From Limnohabitans sp. T6-5 (GTDB taxonomy: Bacteria > Pseudomonadota > Gammaproteobacteria > Burkholderiales > Burkholderiaceae_C), in contig NZ_NERV01000003.1 of the NCBI RefSeq assembly GCF_003063315.1, positions 496,001-560,000 of the forward strand: a stretch of DNA of 64,000 bases, read 5' to 3'. Made by a program: the position numbers and the translations under genes. Below, piece by piece: positions 17,139 through 26,844 of the stretch (position 1 is the first letter of the stretch; every line of letters starts with the position of its first letter). The notes under the pieces are model-generated. The model did not search any database. It had not been told where the DNA came from and worked only from the letters and a program-made list of their open reading frames with translations.

Positions 17139-18359
17139 ATGGACACGACCCCACACTTGCCGATCTACCTCGACTACGGCGCGACCACGCCTTGCGACCC
17201 CCGCGTGGTGGACGCCATGATCCCTTGGTTGCGCGAGCACTTTGGCAACCCCGCATCGCGCAGTCACGCCTGGGGCTGGGAAGCCGAAGCCGCTGTTGAA
17301 AAAGCACGCGAAGACGTGGCTGCTTTGATCGGTGCCGACCCCCGCGAAATCGTCTGGACCAGTGGTGCGACCGAATCAAACAACCTGGCCATCAAGGGCG
17401 CAGCGCAGTTCTACAAGTCGCGTGGCAAGCACCTGATCACCGTCAAGACTGAACACAAGGCTGTGCTCGACACCATGCGCGAGCTGGAGCGTCAGGGCTT
17501 TGAAGTCACTTACCTCGACGTGCAAGACGACGGCATGCTCAGCATGGACGCTCTGAAAGCGGCCATCCGCCCCGACACCATCTTGATCAGCGTGATGTTC
17601 GTGAACAACGAAATCGGCGTGATCCAGGACATCCCCGGCATCGGCGCTCTTTGCCGCGAAAAAGGCATCATCTTCCATGTGGATGCCGCGCAAGCCACGG
17701 GCAAAGTCGCCATCGACATGGCCACGCTACCGGTTGACCTGATGAGCCTGGCTTCGCACAAAACTTATGGCCCCAAAGGCATCGGCGCTTTGTATGTGCG
17801 CCGCAAGCCCCGTGTGCGCCTGGAAGCGCAGATGCACGGCGGCGGTCACGAGCGCGGCATGCGCTCGGGTACCTTGCCCACCCACCAGTGCGTAGGCATG
17901 GGTGAGGCCTTCCGCCTGGCCAAGCTGGAGATGGACCAGGACAACGCCAAGGCGCGTGCCCTGCATGACCGTCTGATTGCTGGCCTGAGCGACATGGAAC
18001 AGGTGTTTTTGAACGGCCACGCCACCCAGCGCGTGCCACAAAACATCAACATGAGCTTCAACTTCGTCGAAGGCGAATCACTCATCATGGGCATCAAGGG
18101 CCTGGCGGTGTCGTCCGGCTCGGCCTGCACCTCGGCCAGCCTGGAGCCCAGCTATGTGTTGCGCGCCTTGGGCCGCAGCGACGAGCTGGCCCACAGCAGC
18201 CTGCGCATGACCATTGGCCGCTGGACGACAGAAGCCGAGATTGACGAAGCCATTGCCACCATCCGTCTGAATGTGGCGAAGCTGCGCGAGCTGAGCCCTT
18301 TGTGGGAGATGTACAAAGACGGCATTGATTTGAGCACCATTCAATGGGCGGCTCACTGA
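17139..18359 (+). CDS. iscS: Cysteine desulfurase IscS
   Basis: This PLP enzyme takes sulfur from cysteine as a persulfide for Fe-S clusters and tRNA thiolation. The start at 17139 ([14 protein letters not shown]) gives 406 residues; an upstream in-frame ATG at 17085 lies within iscR. The PLP Lys is in [12 protein letters not shown] near residue 209, and the sulfur-carrying Cys is in [13 protein letters not shown] near residue 330 on the mobile loop. The gene lies 22 bp downstream of iscR. Confidence 0.97.
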   Translation: MDTTPHLPIYLDYGATTPCDPRVVDAMIPWLREHFGNPASRSHAWGWEAEAAVEKAREDVAALIGADPREIVWTSGATESNNLAIKGAAQFYKSRGKHLITVKTEHKAVLDTMRELERQGFEVTYLDVQDDGMLSMDALKAAIRPDTILISVMFVNNEIGVIQDIPGIGALCREKGIIFHVDAAQATGKVAIDMATLPVDLMSLASHKTYGPKGIGALYVRRKPRVRLEAQMHGGGHERGMRSGTLPTHQCVGMGEAFRLAKLEMDQDNAKARALHDRLIAGLSDMEQVFLNGHATQRVPQNINMSFNFVEGESLIMGIKGLAVSSGSACTSASLEPSYVLRALGRSDELAHSSLRMTIGRWTTEAEIDEAIATIRLNVAKLRELSPLWEMYKDGIDLSTIQWAAH

Positions 18360-18435
18360 GCCGTGTCGCCCAAACGGCTCAGCGCTTGGCGACTGAACCC
18401 TTTGGGCTTAGCGGCATAAATTAAGGAGAATTGAA

Positions 18436-18822
18436 ATGGCATATTCTGAAAAAGTGGTTGACCACTACGAAAACCCCCGCAACGTCGGATCGTTCGACAA
18501 GGGCGACGAGGACGTGGGCACCGGCATGGTCGGCGCACCCGCTTGCGGCGACGTGATGAAGCTGCAAATCAAGGTCAACCCGACAACCGGTGTGATCGAA
18601 GACGCACGCTTCAAGACCTACGGCTGCGGCTCGGCCATCGCCTCCAGCTCACTCGTGACCGAGTGGGTCAAGGGCAAGACGCTGGACGAAGCGGCGGCAT
18701 TGAAGAACAGCCAGATCGCTGAAGAGTTGGCACTGCCGCCCGTCAAAATCCACTGCTCCATCCTGGCCGAAGACGCCATCAAGGCCGCTGTGGACGACTA
18801 CAAAAAGAAACACCTGAACTGA
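18436..18822 (+). CDS. iscU: Fe-S cluster scaffold IscU
   Basis: The protein has 128 residues. Three conserved cysteines are present: [20 protein letters not shown] and KIHCSILAE; Asp of the ACGD motif is the usual destabilising residue. The LPPVK peptide, the recognition site for the HscA chaperone, is present just before the third Cys. It assembles [2Fe-2S] clusters with sulfur from IscS. A strong AAGGAGAA ribosome site precedes the ATG. Confidence 0.97.
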   Translation: MAYSEKVVDHYENPRNVGSFDKGDEDVGTGMVGAPACGDVMKLQIKVNPTTGVIEDARFKTYGCGSAIASSSLVTEWVKGKTLDEAAALKNSQIAEELALPPVKIHCSILAEDAIKAAVDDYKKKHLN

Positions 18823-18823
18823 C

Positions 18824-19147
18824 ATGGCCATCACACTGTCTGCCGCCGCCGCCCGGCACGTCAACCGCTACTTGGCCAAACGTGGCTCGGGTGTGGGTGT
18901 GCGTCTGGGCGTTAAAACCACCGGCTGTTCAGGGCTGGCCTACAAGCTTGAATACGTGGACGACATCGCCCCGGAAGACGTGGTCTTTGAAGGTCATGGC
19001 GTGAAGGTGTTGGTGGACCCGAAAAGCCTGGCCTACATTGACGGCACCGAGTTGGACTTTGTGCGCGAAGGATTGAATGAAGGTTTCCGCTTCAACAACC
19101 CCAACGAACGTGACCGTTGCGGTTGCGGTGAATCGTTCCGCGTTTGA
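18824..19147 (+). CDS. iscA: A-type Fe-S carrier IscA
   Basis: This 107-residue HesB/IscA protein has three cluster Cys in [11 protein letters not shown] and CGCGESF at the C-terminus. It passes or stores iron/clusters for client proteins. The gene begins one base after the iscU stop, so expression is tightly coupled. Confidence 0.96.
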   Translation: MAITLSAAAARHVNRYLAKRGSGVGVRLGVKTTGCSGLAYKLEYVDDIAPEDVVFEGHGVKVLVDPKSLAYIDGTELDFVREGLNEGFRFNNPNERDRCGCGESFRV

Positions 19148-19159
19148 GTTTTTAAGCGC

Positions 19160-19678
19160 GTGATCTCTCTTCAAGCCAACGACTTCGAGCTGTTTGACGT
19201 GCCGGTGCAGTACGCACAGGATCGTGCACAGCTCGATGCCCGCTGGAAGGCGTTGCAGCGCGAAGCCCACCCCGACCGCTTTGCGGCAGAAGGTGCAGCT
19301 GCCCAGCGCATCGCCATGCAGTGGTCGGTGCGCATCAACGAGGCGTATCAGCGGCTGAAAGACCCGCTCAAACGCGCAGCCTATTTGTGCGAGCTGCAAG
19401 GTGCGCCCGTGCAGGCCGAGAACAACACCGCCATGCCAGCCGCATTCTTGATGCAGCAAATGGAATGGCGTGAAAACCTAGAAGACACAGACAGCGCTCA
19501 AGGTCTTGAAACCCTGGCAGGTGTTGTGGCTGCCGAGCAGCGCCGGGTGCAGCAAACACTGGCCCAATTGCTGGATGTGGCCAAAGACCCCGCGCAAGCC
19601 GTGGGGCAGGTGAGGGCGCTCATGTTCATTGAGCGCTTCACGCAAGAAGTGAACGCTAAACTCGACCGATTGACCTGA
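19160..19678 (+). CDS. hscB: Co-chaperone HscB (J-protein)
   Basis: The gene starts with GTG at 19160 and encodes 172 residues. The J domain carries the HPD tripeptide in REAHPDRFA near residue 37, which triggers HscA ATPase. The C-terminal three-helix domain (from about residue 90) binds IscU. It lies between iscA and hscA as in the standard ISC operon. Confidence 0.95.
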   Translation: MISLQANDFELFDVPVQYAQDRAQLDARWKALQREAHPDRFAAEGAAAQRIAMQWSVRINEAYQRLKDPLKRAAYLCELQGAPVQAENNTAMPAAFLMQQMEWRENLEDTDSAQGLETLAGVVAAEQRRVQQTLAQLLDVAKDPAQAVGQVRALMFIERFTQEVNAKLDRLT

Positions 19679-19736
19679 CCCTCGGGTCGCAGCGCCTCAT
19701 GCAGGTGGGCGACTTGAACACCACCCCTGATTGACC

Positions 19737-21602
19737 ATGGCGTTACTGCAGATTTCTGAACCGGGCCAGTCGCCCGACCCGCACCAGCGCCGCATCGCGG
19801 TGGGCATTGATTTGGGCACCACGCATTCGCTGGTGGCTTCGGTGCGCAACGGCGTGTCCGAATGTTTGCCCGATGACGATGGGCGAGTGATCTTGCCCTC
19901 TGTGGTTCGCTTCATGCCGGGGCAGGGCCGTCAGATCGGTTTTGACGCAGTGCAGTCTGCCGCGAGCGACCCGGTCAACACCATCGCCTCGGTCAAGCGC
20001 TTCATGGGCCGTGGCCTTCAAGACATCGCCGACCGCAGCAAATTGCCCTACGAGTTCACGGCCAGCGATCAGGGCATGCTGTCTATTCAAACGGTGCAAG
20101 GCCCCAAGTCGCCCGTCGAAGTCAGCGCCGAGATTTTGGCCACCTTGCGTTACCGCGCCGAAGACACCTTCAACGACGACTTGTATGGTGCGGTCATCAC
20201 CGTGCCCGCTTACTTTGACGACGCGCAGCGTCAAGCCACCAAAGACGCCGCGCAGCTGGCGGGCCTGAACGTGCTGCGCCTGATCAACGAACCCACCGCA
20301 GCGGCCATTGCCTATGGCCTCGACAACGCCAGTGAAGGTGTTTACGCCGTGTTCGATTTGGGCGGTGGCACCTTCGATATTTCCATCTTGCGCCTGACGC
20401 AAGGCGTGTTCGAGGTCTTGTCTACCGGTGGCGACTCGGCTTTGGGTGGCGACGATTACGACCAGGCCCTGGCCGATGCCGCCATGGCGCGCCAACGCGC
20501 CTTGCAGGCGATCACTGCAGAAGACAAAACCGTGCTCAAGGCAGCAGCCCGCGCCGCCAAAGAAGCGCTCACTTCTGCGGATACGGTCACGTTGAATGCC
20601 GCCTTGTCCACCGGCAGCTTGTCGGTGCAAATCAGCCGTGCAGATTTCGAACAAGCCACCCAAGCCCTGACGGCCCGCTGCATCACCGCCGTGCGCAAAG
20701 CGCTGCGCGATGCCCAGCTGGGCAAGGACGATGTGCAAGGCGTGGTCATGGTGGGCGGCTCCACCCGCATGCCGCAAATCCAGCAGGCCGTGGCCGAGTT
20801 TTTTGGTCAGGCCCCGCTCAACAACCTCAACCCCGACGAAGTCGTGGCCCTGGGCGCGGCCATCCAGGCCAACCAGCTGGCGGGCAACAACGCCGCTGGC
20901 GAGTTGCTGCTGCTCGATGTGATCCCGCTGTCGCTGGGCATCGAGACCATGGGCGGCCTGGTCGAGCGCATCATTCCGCGCAATCAGACCATCCCCACCG
21001 CCATGGCGCAAGACTTCACCACTTACCAAGATGGCCAGACGGCTCTCGCGCTGCATGTGGTGCAGGGTGAGCGTGACTTGGTGCAAGACTGCCGCAGCCT
21101 GGCCCGCTTTGAGCTGCGTGGCATCCCGCCCATGGCCGCAGGCGCGGCCCGCATTCGCGTGACTTTCACGGTGGATGCCGATGGTTTGCTGAGCGTAGGG
21201 GCCAAAGAACAAATCAGTGGCGTGGAGGCGCGCATTGACGTCAAGCCTTCGTATGGCTTGAGCGACGACCAGATCGCCACCATGCTGCAAGAAAGCTTCA
21301 CCACCGCCCAGGCCGACATGAAAGCCCGTGCGCTGGTGGAAGCCCGTGTGGGCGCTGACCGCATGCTGCTGGCCACGCGCAGCGCATTGGCCGCCGATGG
21401 CCAATTGCTGCAAGCGCATGAACGCAGCGCCATTGATGCACTGATGGCGACACTGCAAGCCGCTGTGCAAACCGAACAAGACGCCAAAGCCTTGGAAGAC
21501 TGCACCCAGGCGCTGGCCAAGGGCACCGAGGCCTTCGCCGCCGAGCGCATGAACCACAGCATCCAAAAAGCTTTGTCTGGCCAAAACATCCAGTCCTTGT
21601 AA
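19737..21602 (+). CDS. hscA: Fe-S assembly chaperone HscA (Hsp70 family)
   Basis: The protein has 621 residues from the ATG at 19737 (an in-frame TTG lies 6 bases earlier). The nucleotide-binding domain shows [26 protein letters not shown] and [16 protein letters not shown]; the linker is [14 protein letters not shown]; then come the beta-sandwich substrate domain and a helical lid. It binds the LPPVK peptide of IscU and drives cluster transfer with ATP. The start is 58 bp after hscB. Confidence 0.96.
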   Translation: MALLQISEPGQSPDPHQRRIAVGIDLGTTHSLVASVRNGVSECLPDDDGRVILPSVVRFMPGQGRQIGFDAVQSAASDPVNTIASVKRFMGRGLQDIADRSKLPYEFTASDQGMLSIQTVQGPKSPVEVSAEILATLRYRAEDTFNDDLYGAVITVPAYFDDAQRQATKDAAQLAGLNVLRLINEPTAAAIAYGLDNASEGVYAVFDLGGGTFDISILRLTQGVFEVLSTGGDSALGGDDYDQALADAAMARQRALQAITAEDKTVLKAAARAAKEALTSADTVTLNAALSTGSLSVQISRADFEQATQALTARCITAVRKALRDAQLGKDDVQGVVMVGGSTRMPQIQQAVAEFFGQAPLNNLNPDEVVALGAAIQANQLAGNNAAGELLLLDVIPLSLGIETMGGLVERIIPRNQTIPTAMAQDFTTYQDGQTALALHVVQGERDLVQDCRSLARFELRGIPPMAAGAARIRVTFTVDADGLLSVGAKEQISGVEARIDVKPSYGLSDDQIATMLQESFTTAQADMKARALVEARVGADRMLLATRSALAADGQLLQAHERSAIDALMATLQAAVQTEQDAKALEDCTQALAKGTEAFAAERMNHSIQKALSGQNIQSL

Positions 21603-21636
21603 AGTCAGGCCTGTCGTACCGAATTCAAAGATATCT

Positions 21637-21975
21637 ATGCCCGTCATCAAAATCCTGCCCCACGCCGAATACTGCCCCAACGGTGCGGAAATCACCGCGC
21701 CTGCGGGCACCAGCATCTGCGAAGCCCTGCTGGACAACCATATCAACATCGAACACGCTTGCGACATGAGCGCGGCCTGCACCACCTGCCATGTGGTGGT
21801 GCGCGAAGGCTTCAAAAGCCTCAACGAGATGCAAGAAACCGAGGAAGACCTGCTCGACCGCGCCTGGGGCCTGGAGCCCAACTCGCGCCTGAGCTGCCAG
21901 GCCTTTGTGGCCAAGCAGGATCTGGTGATCGAGATCCCGCGCTACAGCATCAATCACGCCAAAGAGCTGCACTGA
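21637..21975 (+). CDS. fdx: ISC-type [2Fe-2S] ferredoxin
   Basis: This 112-residue adrenodoxin-type ferredoxin has a Cys pattern CDMSAACTTCHVV ... LSCQAF (C-x5-C-x2-C ... C) binding one [2Fe-2S] cluster. It supplies electrons for cluster assembly on IscU. It is the last gene of the core ISC operon. No clear purine-rich ribosome site is seen before the ATG. Confidence 0.95.
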   Translation: MPVIKILPHAEYCPNGAEITAPAGTSICEALLDNHINIEHACDMSAACTTCHVVVREGFKSLNEMQETEEDLLDRAWGLEPNSRLSCQAFVAKQDLVIEIPRYSINHAKELH

Positions 21976-21988
21976 GCGAAGGCGAACC

Positions 21989-22702
21989 ATGCGTCAAATC
22001 GTTCTGGACACCGAAACCACAGGCCTCTCGGCCGAAGGTGGCGACCGCATCATCGAGCTGGGCTGCGTAGAGCTCTATGCCCGCAAGCTCACCGGCAACA
22101 ACCTGCATTTCTATTTCAACCCCGAGCGCGACAGCCACGAAGACGCACTCAGAGTGCACGGCATCAGCAACGAGTTTTTGCGCGACAAGCCCAAGTTTGC
22201 GGAGCTGAGCGAAGAAATACTTGATTACCTGAGCGATGCTGAACTCATCATTCACAACGCAGCGTTCGACATCGGCTTTTTGAACAAAGAGCTGGAGCGT
22301 GTAGGCAAGAAACCGCTCAAGGCTTACGTCAGCAACGTGATCGACACCCTGGCCATGGCCAAGGAAATGTTCCCGGGCAAGCGCAACAGCCTGGACGCCC
22401 TGTGCGACCGACTGGAAGTGGACAACTCCGGTCGTACCTTGCACGGCGCCTTGCTGGATGCCGAGTTGCTGGCCGATGTGTACATCAACATGACGCGCGG
22501 CCAGGAGGCCTTGTTGATTGACGCGGGCGATGCCACGCCCAACGATGCGCAGCAAATGGTGGTGCAAGTGGACTTGAGCACCTTTGTGCTGCAGGTCTTG
22601 TCGGCCAATGCCCAGGAGTTGGCGGCGCACGATGAGGTGCTCACGCAATTGGACAAGTCCAGCGGTGGAAAAACAGTCTGGCGCCAGCTGAGCGTGTCCT
22701 GA
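21989..22702 (+). CDS. dnaQ: DNA polymerase III epsilon subunit (3'-5' proofreading exonuclease)
   Basis: This 237-residue DEDDh exonuclease has motif Exo I LDTETTGL (Asp, Glu) at the N-terminus, Exo II NAAFDIGFL near residue 90, and Exo III HGALLDAELLA (His, Asp) near residue 160. The C-terminal ~60 residues include the segment expected to bind the alpha subunit. It starts 13 bp after fdx and is probably read through from the ISC operon as well as from its own promoter. Confidence 0.95.
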   Translation: MRQIVLDTETTGLSAEGGDRIIELGCVELYARKLTGNNLHFYFNPERDSHEDALRVHGISNEFLRDKPKFAELSEEILDYLSDAELIIHNAAFDIGFLNKELERVGKKPLKAYVSNVIDTLAMAKEMFPGKRNSLDALCDRLEVDNSGRTLHGALLDAELLADVYINMTRGQEALLIDAGDATPNDAQQMVVQVDLSTFVLQVLSANAQELAAHDEVLTQLDKSSGGKTVWRQLSVS

Positions 22703-22750
22703 AAATTGGCGCAAAATTTTGAACTCAGCCTCAATCAGCGCAAATTTTTA

Positions 22751-22759
22751 TGCCATAAT
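22751..22759 (+). promoter_or_regulatory. Extended -10 element of the tRNA-Val promoter
   Basis: TGCCATAAT is an extended -10-like sequence 26 bp before the first base of the tRNA, in a locally AT-rich stretch. No good -35 is seen at the standard distance. Confidence 0.45.
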
Positions 22760-22784
22760 TGAGGTCTTCGCTGCAATGCAGTGA

Positions 22785-22859
22785 GGGCGATTAGCTCAGC
22801 GGTAGAGCACTGCATTCACACTGCAGGGGTCACATGTTCGATCCATGTATCGCCCACCA
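22785..22859 (+). tRNA. tRNA-Val, anticodon CAC
   Basis: The 75-nt gene has acceptor arms GGGCGAT / ATCGCCC and an encoded 3' ACCA. The D arm is in AGCTCAGCGGTAGAGC. The anticodon arm CTGCA-TTCACAC-TGCAG has CAC at the centre (reads GUG), and the T arm is ACATG-TTCGATC-CATGT. All four stems pair. Confidence 0.96.
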
Positions 22860-22864
22860 GATTC

Positions 22865-22897
22865 AGCCCCGTCAGTCTTCGATTGACGGGGCTTTTT
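22865..22897 (+). terminator. Intrinsic terminator after tRNA-Val
   Basis: AGCCCCGTCA and TGACGGGGCT form a 10-bp perfect stem with a 9-base loop, followed by TTTT. It starts 6 bases after the CCA end. Confidence 0.92.
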
Positions 22898-22992
22898 CAC
22901 GTCTTTGATTTTTGTGTGATCCCGGTTAGCCTTGCGGGTGGCGCATTTTTTGTCTTTACGTTCCTCGTTTATGAACTTTCACCGCATCGACC

Positions 22993-23166
22993 TTGTCCCT
23001 GTTCAACGCGGTGGCCCACATTCCCATCTCGTTGGACATCGACGAGTCCCGCATGTACCGACTGCTTGAAGGGCTTGGTGACATTGGCATCACAATGCAA
23101 AAGTCTGAGTGCATCCCTTCGTCCAAGGCGCGCCAGCGCGTGGTCAGCCCCTGGCTTTTCAATTGA
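22993..23166 (+). pseudogene. Remnant of a 3-isopropylmalate dehydratase small-subunit-like gene (leuD-like)
   Basis: A 57-residue frame ending at the TGA at 23164-23166 contains DIDESRMYRLLEGLGDIGIT and then MQKSECIPSSKAR ... SPWLF. This resembles the C-terminus of LeuD-type small subunits (LLNGLDDIGLT ... final PWL). The preceding ~100+ residues of the family are absent; an in-frame TGA lies just upstream and there is no ribosome site. It is therefore a truncated gene end rather than an active enzyme. It sits directly before the receptor / CoA-transferase / lyase operon. The match is from memory of the family and needs an alignment. Confidence 0.55.
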
Positions 23167-23189
23167 CACATTCCAAAGAGGAGAACCCC

Positions 23190-24173
23190 ATGTTTCAACA
23201 CCGCCGAATCCTGATGGCCCTGTCCTTGGCGTTGCCGCTGTCCTTGGCCGCTACAGGCCTTGCCCTGGCCCAGGACAAATACCCGAGCAAGCCCGTCACC
23301 CTGATCGTTCCGCAGGCCGCAGGCGGCGCCAATGACGCCATTGCCCGCGTGATCGCACAAAAGCTGACCGAGCAGCTGGGCCAGACCTTCATCGTGGAAA
23401 ACCGCACGGGTGCAGGCGGTAACGTGGGCACGGTGGCCGCAGCGCGTGCCAAAGCGGATGGCTACACGCTGATGGTCACGGCCGACAGCTCGATGGTGAT
23501 CAACCCCTCGCTCTACAAGATCACGGGCTTCGACCCGATCAAGGACTTCGAGCCCGTGGGCACAGTGGCCACCGCAGGTTATGTGCTGGTGGCCCATCCG
23601 GCCTTTGCCGCCAAAAACACGGCCGATCTGATCAGCCTGGCCAAGCAGCAGCCGGGCAAGATCAACATCGGCTCGGCCGGTAACGGCACCCTCAACCACC
23701 TGATCGGCGAGATGCTGGGCAAGGTCGCTGGCATTGACCTGGTGCATGTGCCTTACAAAGGCTCGGCGGCGGCAGTGACCGATCTGGTCGCCGGGCAGGT
23801 GGAGGTGTCGGTGCAGAGCCTGCCATCTTCGATTGCCTTCATCCGCTCGGGCAAGATCAAGGTGCTGGGCGTGGTCAACCCCAAGCGCCTGCCTGCGCTG
23901 CCGGACGCGCCCACGATTGGCGAGACGATCAAGGGCTTTGGCACCACGCCCTGGTACGGCATGTTCGCCCCCGCAGGCACACCCAAGCACATTGTCAGCC
24001 AACTCAATGCGGCGATTGCCAAGGCACTGGAATCCAAAGACGCGCAGGAGCGCCTGGCGGGTGTGGGCTGTGAGCCTTACAAGTCCACACCCGAGCAGTT
24101 TGCCCAGCTGGTGCGTGACGATCTGCCCCGTTGGGCCAAGATCGTCAAGGATTCTGGCGCCACCATTGACTGA
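23190..24173 (+). CDS. Bug-family periplasmic solute-binding receptor (TctC-like)
   Basis: The gene begins at the ATG at 23190 after AGAGGAGAA and encodes 327 residues. A signal peptide (RRILMALSLALPLSLAATG, cleavage near ALA-QD) is followed by the family's YPSKPVTLIVPQAAGG motif and NRTGAGGNVG. Bug proteins bind carboxylates or their amides in the periplasm. No tctAB permease genes accompany it here, so it either uses a permease elsewhere or has a sensing role. It is the first gene before the CoA-transferase and lyase genes, suggesting the same organic acid is its ligand. Confidence 0.92.
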   Translation: MFQHRRILMALSLALPLSLAATGLALAQDKYPSKPVTLIVPQAAGGANDAIARVIAQKLTEQLGQTFIVENRTGAGGNVGTVAAARAKADGYTLMVTADSSMVINPSLYKITGFDPIKDFEPVGTVATAGYVLVAHPAFAAKNTADLISLAKQQPGKINIGSAGNGTLNHLIGEMLGKVAGIDLVHVPYKGSAAAVTDLVAGQVEVSVQSLPSSIAFIRSGKIKVLGVVNPKRLPALPDAPTIGETIKGFGTTPWYGMFAPAGTPKHIVSQLNAAIAKALESKDAQERLAGVGCEPYKSTPEQFAQLVRDDLPRWAKIVKDSGATID

Positions 24174-24184
24174 GGACTGCAGGA

Positions 24185-25393
24185 ATGAACATGCCGCAAC
24201 TGACCCCGGGCGCCTTGAAGGGCCTGCGCGTGGTGGAAATGGGCCAGCTGATCGCTGGGCCTTTTGCCGCCAAGACTTTGGGCGACTTTGGTGCCGACGT
24301 CATCAAGATCGAACCGCCGGGGGCCGGTGACCCACTGCGCAACTGGCGCATGATTCAGGACGGCACTTCTGTCTGGTGGCAGGTGCAGTCGCGCAACAAG
24401 CGCTCGATCGCGCTGGACCTGCGCAGCGCTGAGGGGCAGGACATCGCCCGCCAGTTGATCGCCCAGGCCGATGTGCTGATTGAGAACTTCCGCCCCGGCA
24501 CGCTCGAGGGCTGGGGCATGGACTACGAAACCTTGTTCAAAACCAATCCTGGATTGGTGATGCTGCGCATCTCGGGCTATGGCCAGACCGGCCCTTACCG
24601 TGACCTGCCTGGCTTTGGCGCGATTGGCGAGGCCATGGGCGGCCTGCGTCACCTGACGGGCGAGCCAGACCGCATTCCGGTGCGTTGCGGCATCTCGATT
24701 GGCGATACGCTGGCCGCGCTGCACGGCACCATCGGGGTGCTGATGGCGCTGTACCACCGCAAGGTCAATGGCGGGCAGGGCCAGGTGATTGACGTGGCCT
24801 TGAACGAGGCCGTCTTGAACGTCATGGAAAGCCTGGTGCCCGAGTACAGCGCCTTCGGTGCGGTGCGTGAGCCTGCGGGCTCGGCCCTGCCGGGCATTGC
24901 CCCGTCCAACGCCTACCGCTGTGCCGATGGCGTGGTGCTGATCGCGGGCAACGGCGACAGCATCTTCAAGCGGCTGATGGCGCTGATGGGGCGCGACGAT
25001 CTGGGCAACGATCCGGAACTGGCCAACAACGCCGGGCGTGTGACGCGCGTGCAGGAACTGGACGCGGCCATCGAAGCCTGGACCCAGACCCGCAGCGTGA
25101 GCGATGTGCTGGCTGCGCTGGGCGATGCGAGTGTGCCCGCTGGCCGCGTCTACACCGCCAAGGACATCGTCGAAGACCCGCACTACCGCGCCCGCGACAT
25201 GATCCTCAAGCAGCAAACGCGCGACGGCCATGAGATTGAAGTGCCCGGCATCGTGCCCAAGCTGATGGGCACACCCGGCACCGTGCGTTCGTCTGCGCCC
25301 AAGCTGGGCGACGACACCGACGCTGTGCTGGCCGAACTCGGCATGAGCGCTGACAGGATTGCTCAATTGCGCAACAACAAGGTGGTGGCATGA
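24185..25393 (+). CDS. CaiB/BaiF family (class III) CoA-transferase
   Basis: This 402-residue formyl-CoA transferase-like enzyme contains the typical LRVVEMGQLIAGPFAAKTLG start, FGADVIKIEPP, NKRSIALDLR, and the IENFRPGTLEGWG segment. Such enzymes move CoA between succinyl-CoA (or another donor) and an organic acid. The start is 11 bp after the receptor gene. Its stop overlaps the start of the lyase gene (ATGA). Together with the lyase it would activate a hydroxy-acid to its CoA thioester and cleave it; the substrate is inferred, possibly citramalate or a related C5/C6 acid. Confidence 0.92.
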   Translation: MNMPQLTPGALKGLRVVEMGQLIAGPFAAKTLGDFGADVIKIEPPGAGDPLRNWRMIQDGTSVWWQVQSRNKRSIALDLRSAEGQDIARQLIAQADVLIENFRPGTLEGWGMDYETLFKTNPGLVMLRISGYGQTGPYRDLPGFGAIGEAMGGLRHLTGEPDRIPVRCGISIGDTLAALHGTIGVLMALYHRKVNGGQGQVIDVALNEAVLNVMESLVPEYSAFGAVREPAGSALPGIAPSNAYRCADGVVLIAGNGDSIFKRLMALMGRDDLGNDPELANNAGRVTRVQELDAAIEAWTQTRSVSDVLAALGDASVPAGRVYTAKDIVEDPHYRARDMILKQQTRDGHEIEVPGIVPKLMGTPGTVRSSAPKLGDDTDAVLAELGMSADRIAQLRNNKVVA

Positions 25394-26382
25394 GCACACA
25401 AAAACACACAACCGTCTGGCAAGGCGCCGGGCGCCGCATCCACATGCAGGAAGTCGGCACCCGCGACGGCCTGCAGGCCGAAACCGCCTTTGTGCCGACC
25501 GAGGACAAAATCGCGCTGGTCAACGCTTTGTCCGAAGCGGGGCTGGCCAAGATCGAGGTGACGTCCTTCGTGTCGCCCAAGGCCATTCCCGCGCTGCGAG
25601 ATGCCGAGCAGGTGCTGCGCGAAATCCGCCGCGTGCCCGGCGTGGTCTACACCGCGCTGGTGCCCAATGTGCGCGGCGCCGAGCGGGCCATCGAATCGAA
25701 AGCCGACGAGCTCAACCTGGTCATGTCGGCCAGCGAAAGCCACAACCTGTCGAACCTGCGCATGACGCGCGAGCAATCGTTTGCGGGGCTGGCCGATGTC
25801 GTGCGGGCTGTCCAGGGCTCGGGCGTGGCCATCAACGTGTCACTGTCTTGCGCCTTTGGTTGCCCCATGGAGGGCGATGTGCCGGTGCCCGTGGTGCTGG
25901 ACTGGTGCCGCCGCTTTGTGGAGGAGCTGGGCGCGGGAGGCGTGACTTTGTGCGACACCACCGGCATGGCTTACCCCACGCAGGTGGCCGATCTGACTCG
26001 GGCTTTTCGGGTGCACTGGCCTGAGCGCGAGTTGACCCTGCATTTTCACAACACGCGTGGCATGGGCCTGGCCAATGTGATCGCCGCCATCGACGCGGGG
26101 GCCGACCGTTTTGATGCTTCGATTGGCGGCATCGGTGGCTGCCCCTATGCACCGGGCGCGTCGGGCAACGTCTGCACCGAGGAAATCGTGCACGCGCTGG
26201 CCCTCATGGGCTACGACACGGGTGTGGATTTGCCACGCCTGCTGGACGCTGCTGGTCAGCTGCCCGCGCTGATTGGCCACGATGTGCCCAGCCAGATCCT
26301 CAAGGCAGGACGCCGACTGGACTTGCACCCTCGGCCCAGCGACTTTGCCGAGATTGCGCAGCGGGCCGCTGCCCGGGGTTGA
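25390..26382 (+). CDS. Hydroxymethylglutaryl-CoA lyase family protein
   Basis: This 330-residue HMGL-like TIM-barrel aldolase has the signature VGTRDGLQAE near residue 22, metal-binding His in LHFHNTRGMG, and GGIGGCPYAPGASGNV carrying the catalytic Cys of the lyase family. It cleaves a 3-hydroxy-acyl-CoA to acetyl-CoA plus a keto acid. It is coupled to the CoA-transferase by a 4-bp overlap. In leucine catabolism this enzyme sits with MvaB partners, which are absent here; with a CoA-transferase it more likely acts on citramalyl-CoA-like substrates. Confidence 0.88.
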   Translation: MSTQKHTTVWQGAGRRIHMQEVGTRDGLQAETAFVPTEDKIALVNALSEAGLAKIEVTSFVSPKAIPALRDAEQVLREIRRVPGVVYTALVPNVRGAERAIESKADELNLVMSASESHNLSNLRMTREQSFAGLADVVRAVQGSGVAINVSLSCAFGCPMEGDVPVPVVLDWCRRFVEELGAGGVTLCDTTGMAYPTQVADLTRAFRVHWPERELTLHFHNTRGMGLANVIAAIDAGADRFDASIGGIGGCPYAPGASGNVCTEEIVHALALMGYDTGVDLPRLLDAAGQLPALIGHDVPSQILKAGRRLDLHPRPSDFAEIAQRAAARG

Positions 26383-26428
26383 GTGTGGGTGTTTGATGTA
26401 TGGGTTTGGTTCAACCGTCAAAGGTGCT

Positions 26429-26625
26429 GTAGGTCGGTACCGCCAGTTCCGACATGGATGGCTTCGGCACAGGCTTGATGTCGGCTCTGTTGCCTCGACC
26501 TGCGAATACCACCTTGTAAGTCGGCAGCTTCAACTCCGACATTCGTGGCTTCGACGCAGGCCTATGCTTTGGCTGAAGCCGCCGATCTGCCATTCCGTTG
26601 TAGGTCGGCACTCGCATAGTCCGAC
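26429..26625. repeat. Cluster of three GTAG-type REPs with inverted partners
   Basis: Forward REPs occur at 26429-26453 (GTAGGTCGGTACC...), 26516-26540 (GTAAGTCGGCAGC...) and 26600-26625 (GTAGGTCGGCACTCGC...CCGAC), spaced 87 and 84 bp. Between them lie degenerate inverted copies (about 26480-26502 and 26568-26591). The cluster occupies much of the 462-bp gap between the lyase gene and paaZ. The remainder (26626-26770) shows a small GGGG-AAA-CCCC hairpin near 26726 and no gene. Confidence 0.75.
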
Positions 26626-26772
26626 ATCTGCTTTTGCAACCCTGCCTTCTTTGGGGGCGTCAGGTTTGGGCACGAAGGTCGAGGTTCTCCACCGCCGGTT
26701 CGCAGGAGTGCCTGATTTGACACAAGGGGAAACCCCTGTCTCAGGGGATGTTTGGGGGAGGTCCAAAGCGAC

Positions 26773-26797
26773 TAGAATTTCCCGACCGCTCGGTTGG
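26773..26797 (+). promoter_or_regulatory. paaZ promoter with TetR-type palindromic operator
   Basis: TAGAAT (26773-26778) is a likely -10. Immediately downstream, CCGACCG (26782-26788) and CGGTTGG (26791-26797) form an inverted repeat with one mismatch and a 2-bp spacer. A repressor here would cover the transcription start. The motif resembles operators of the TetR-type phenylacetate regulator PaaR as remembered for Burkholderiales; that assignment is inferred. Confidence 0.5.
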
Positions 26798-26844
26798 TTA
26801 ATTCGTTTGAACCGGGCTTAGTTCTTTTCTGAAAGCTCCCGCAC

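Noticed and set aside
22993..23166. Functional small protein from the leuD-like frame
   Set aside because: There is no ribosome site, no good start, and it matches only the last part of a much longer family.
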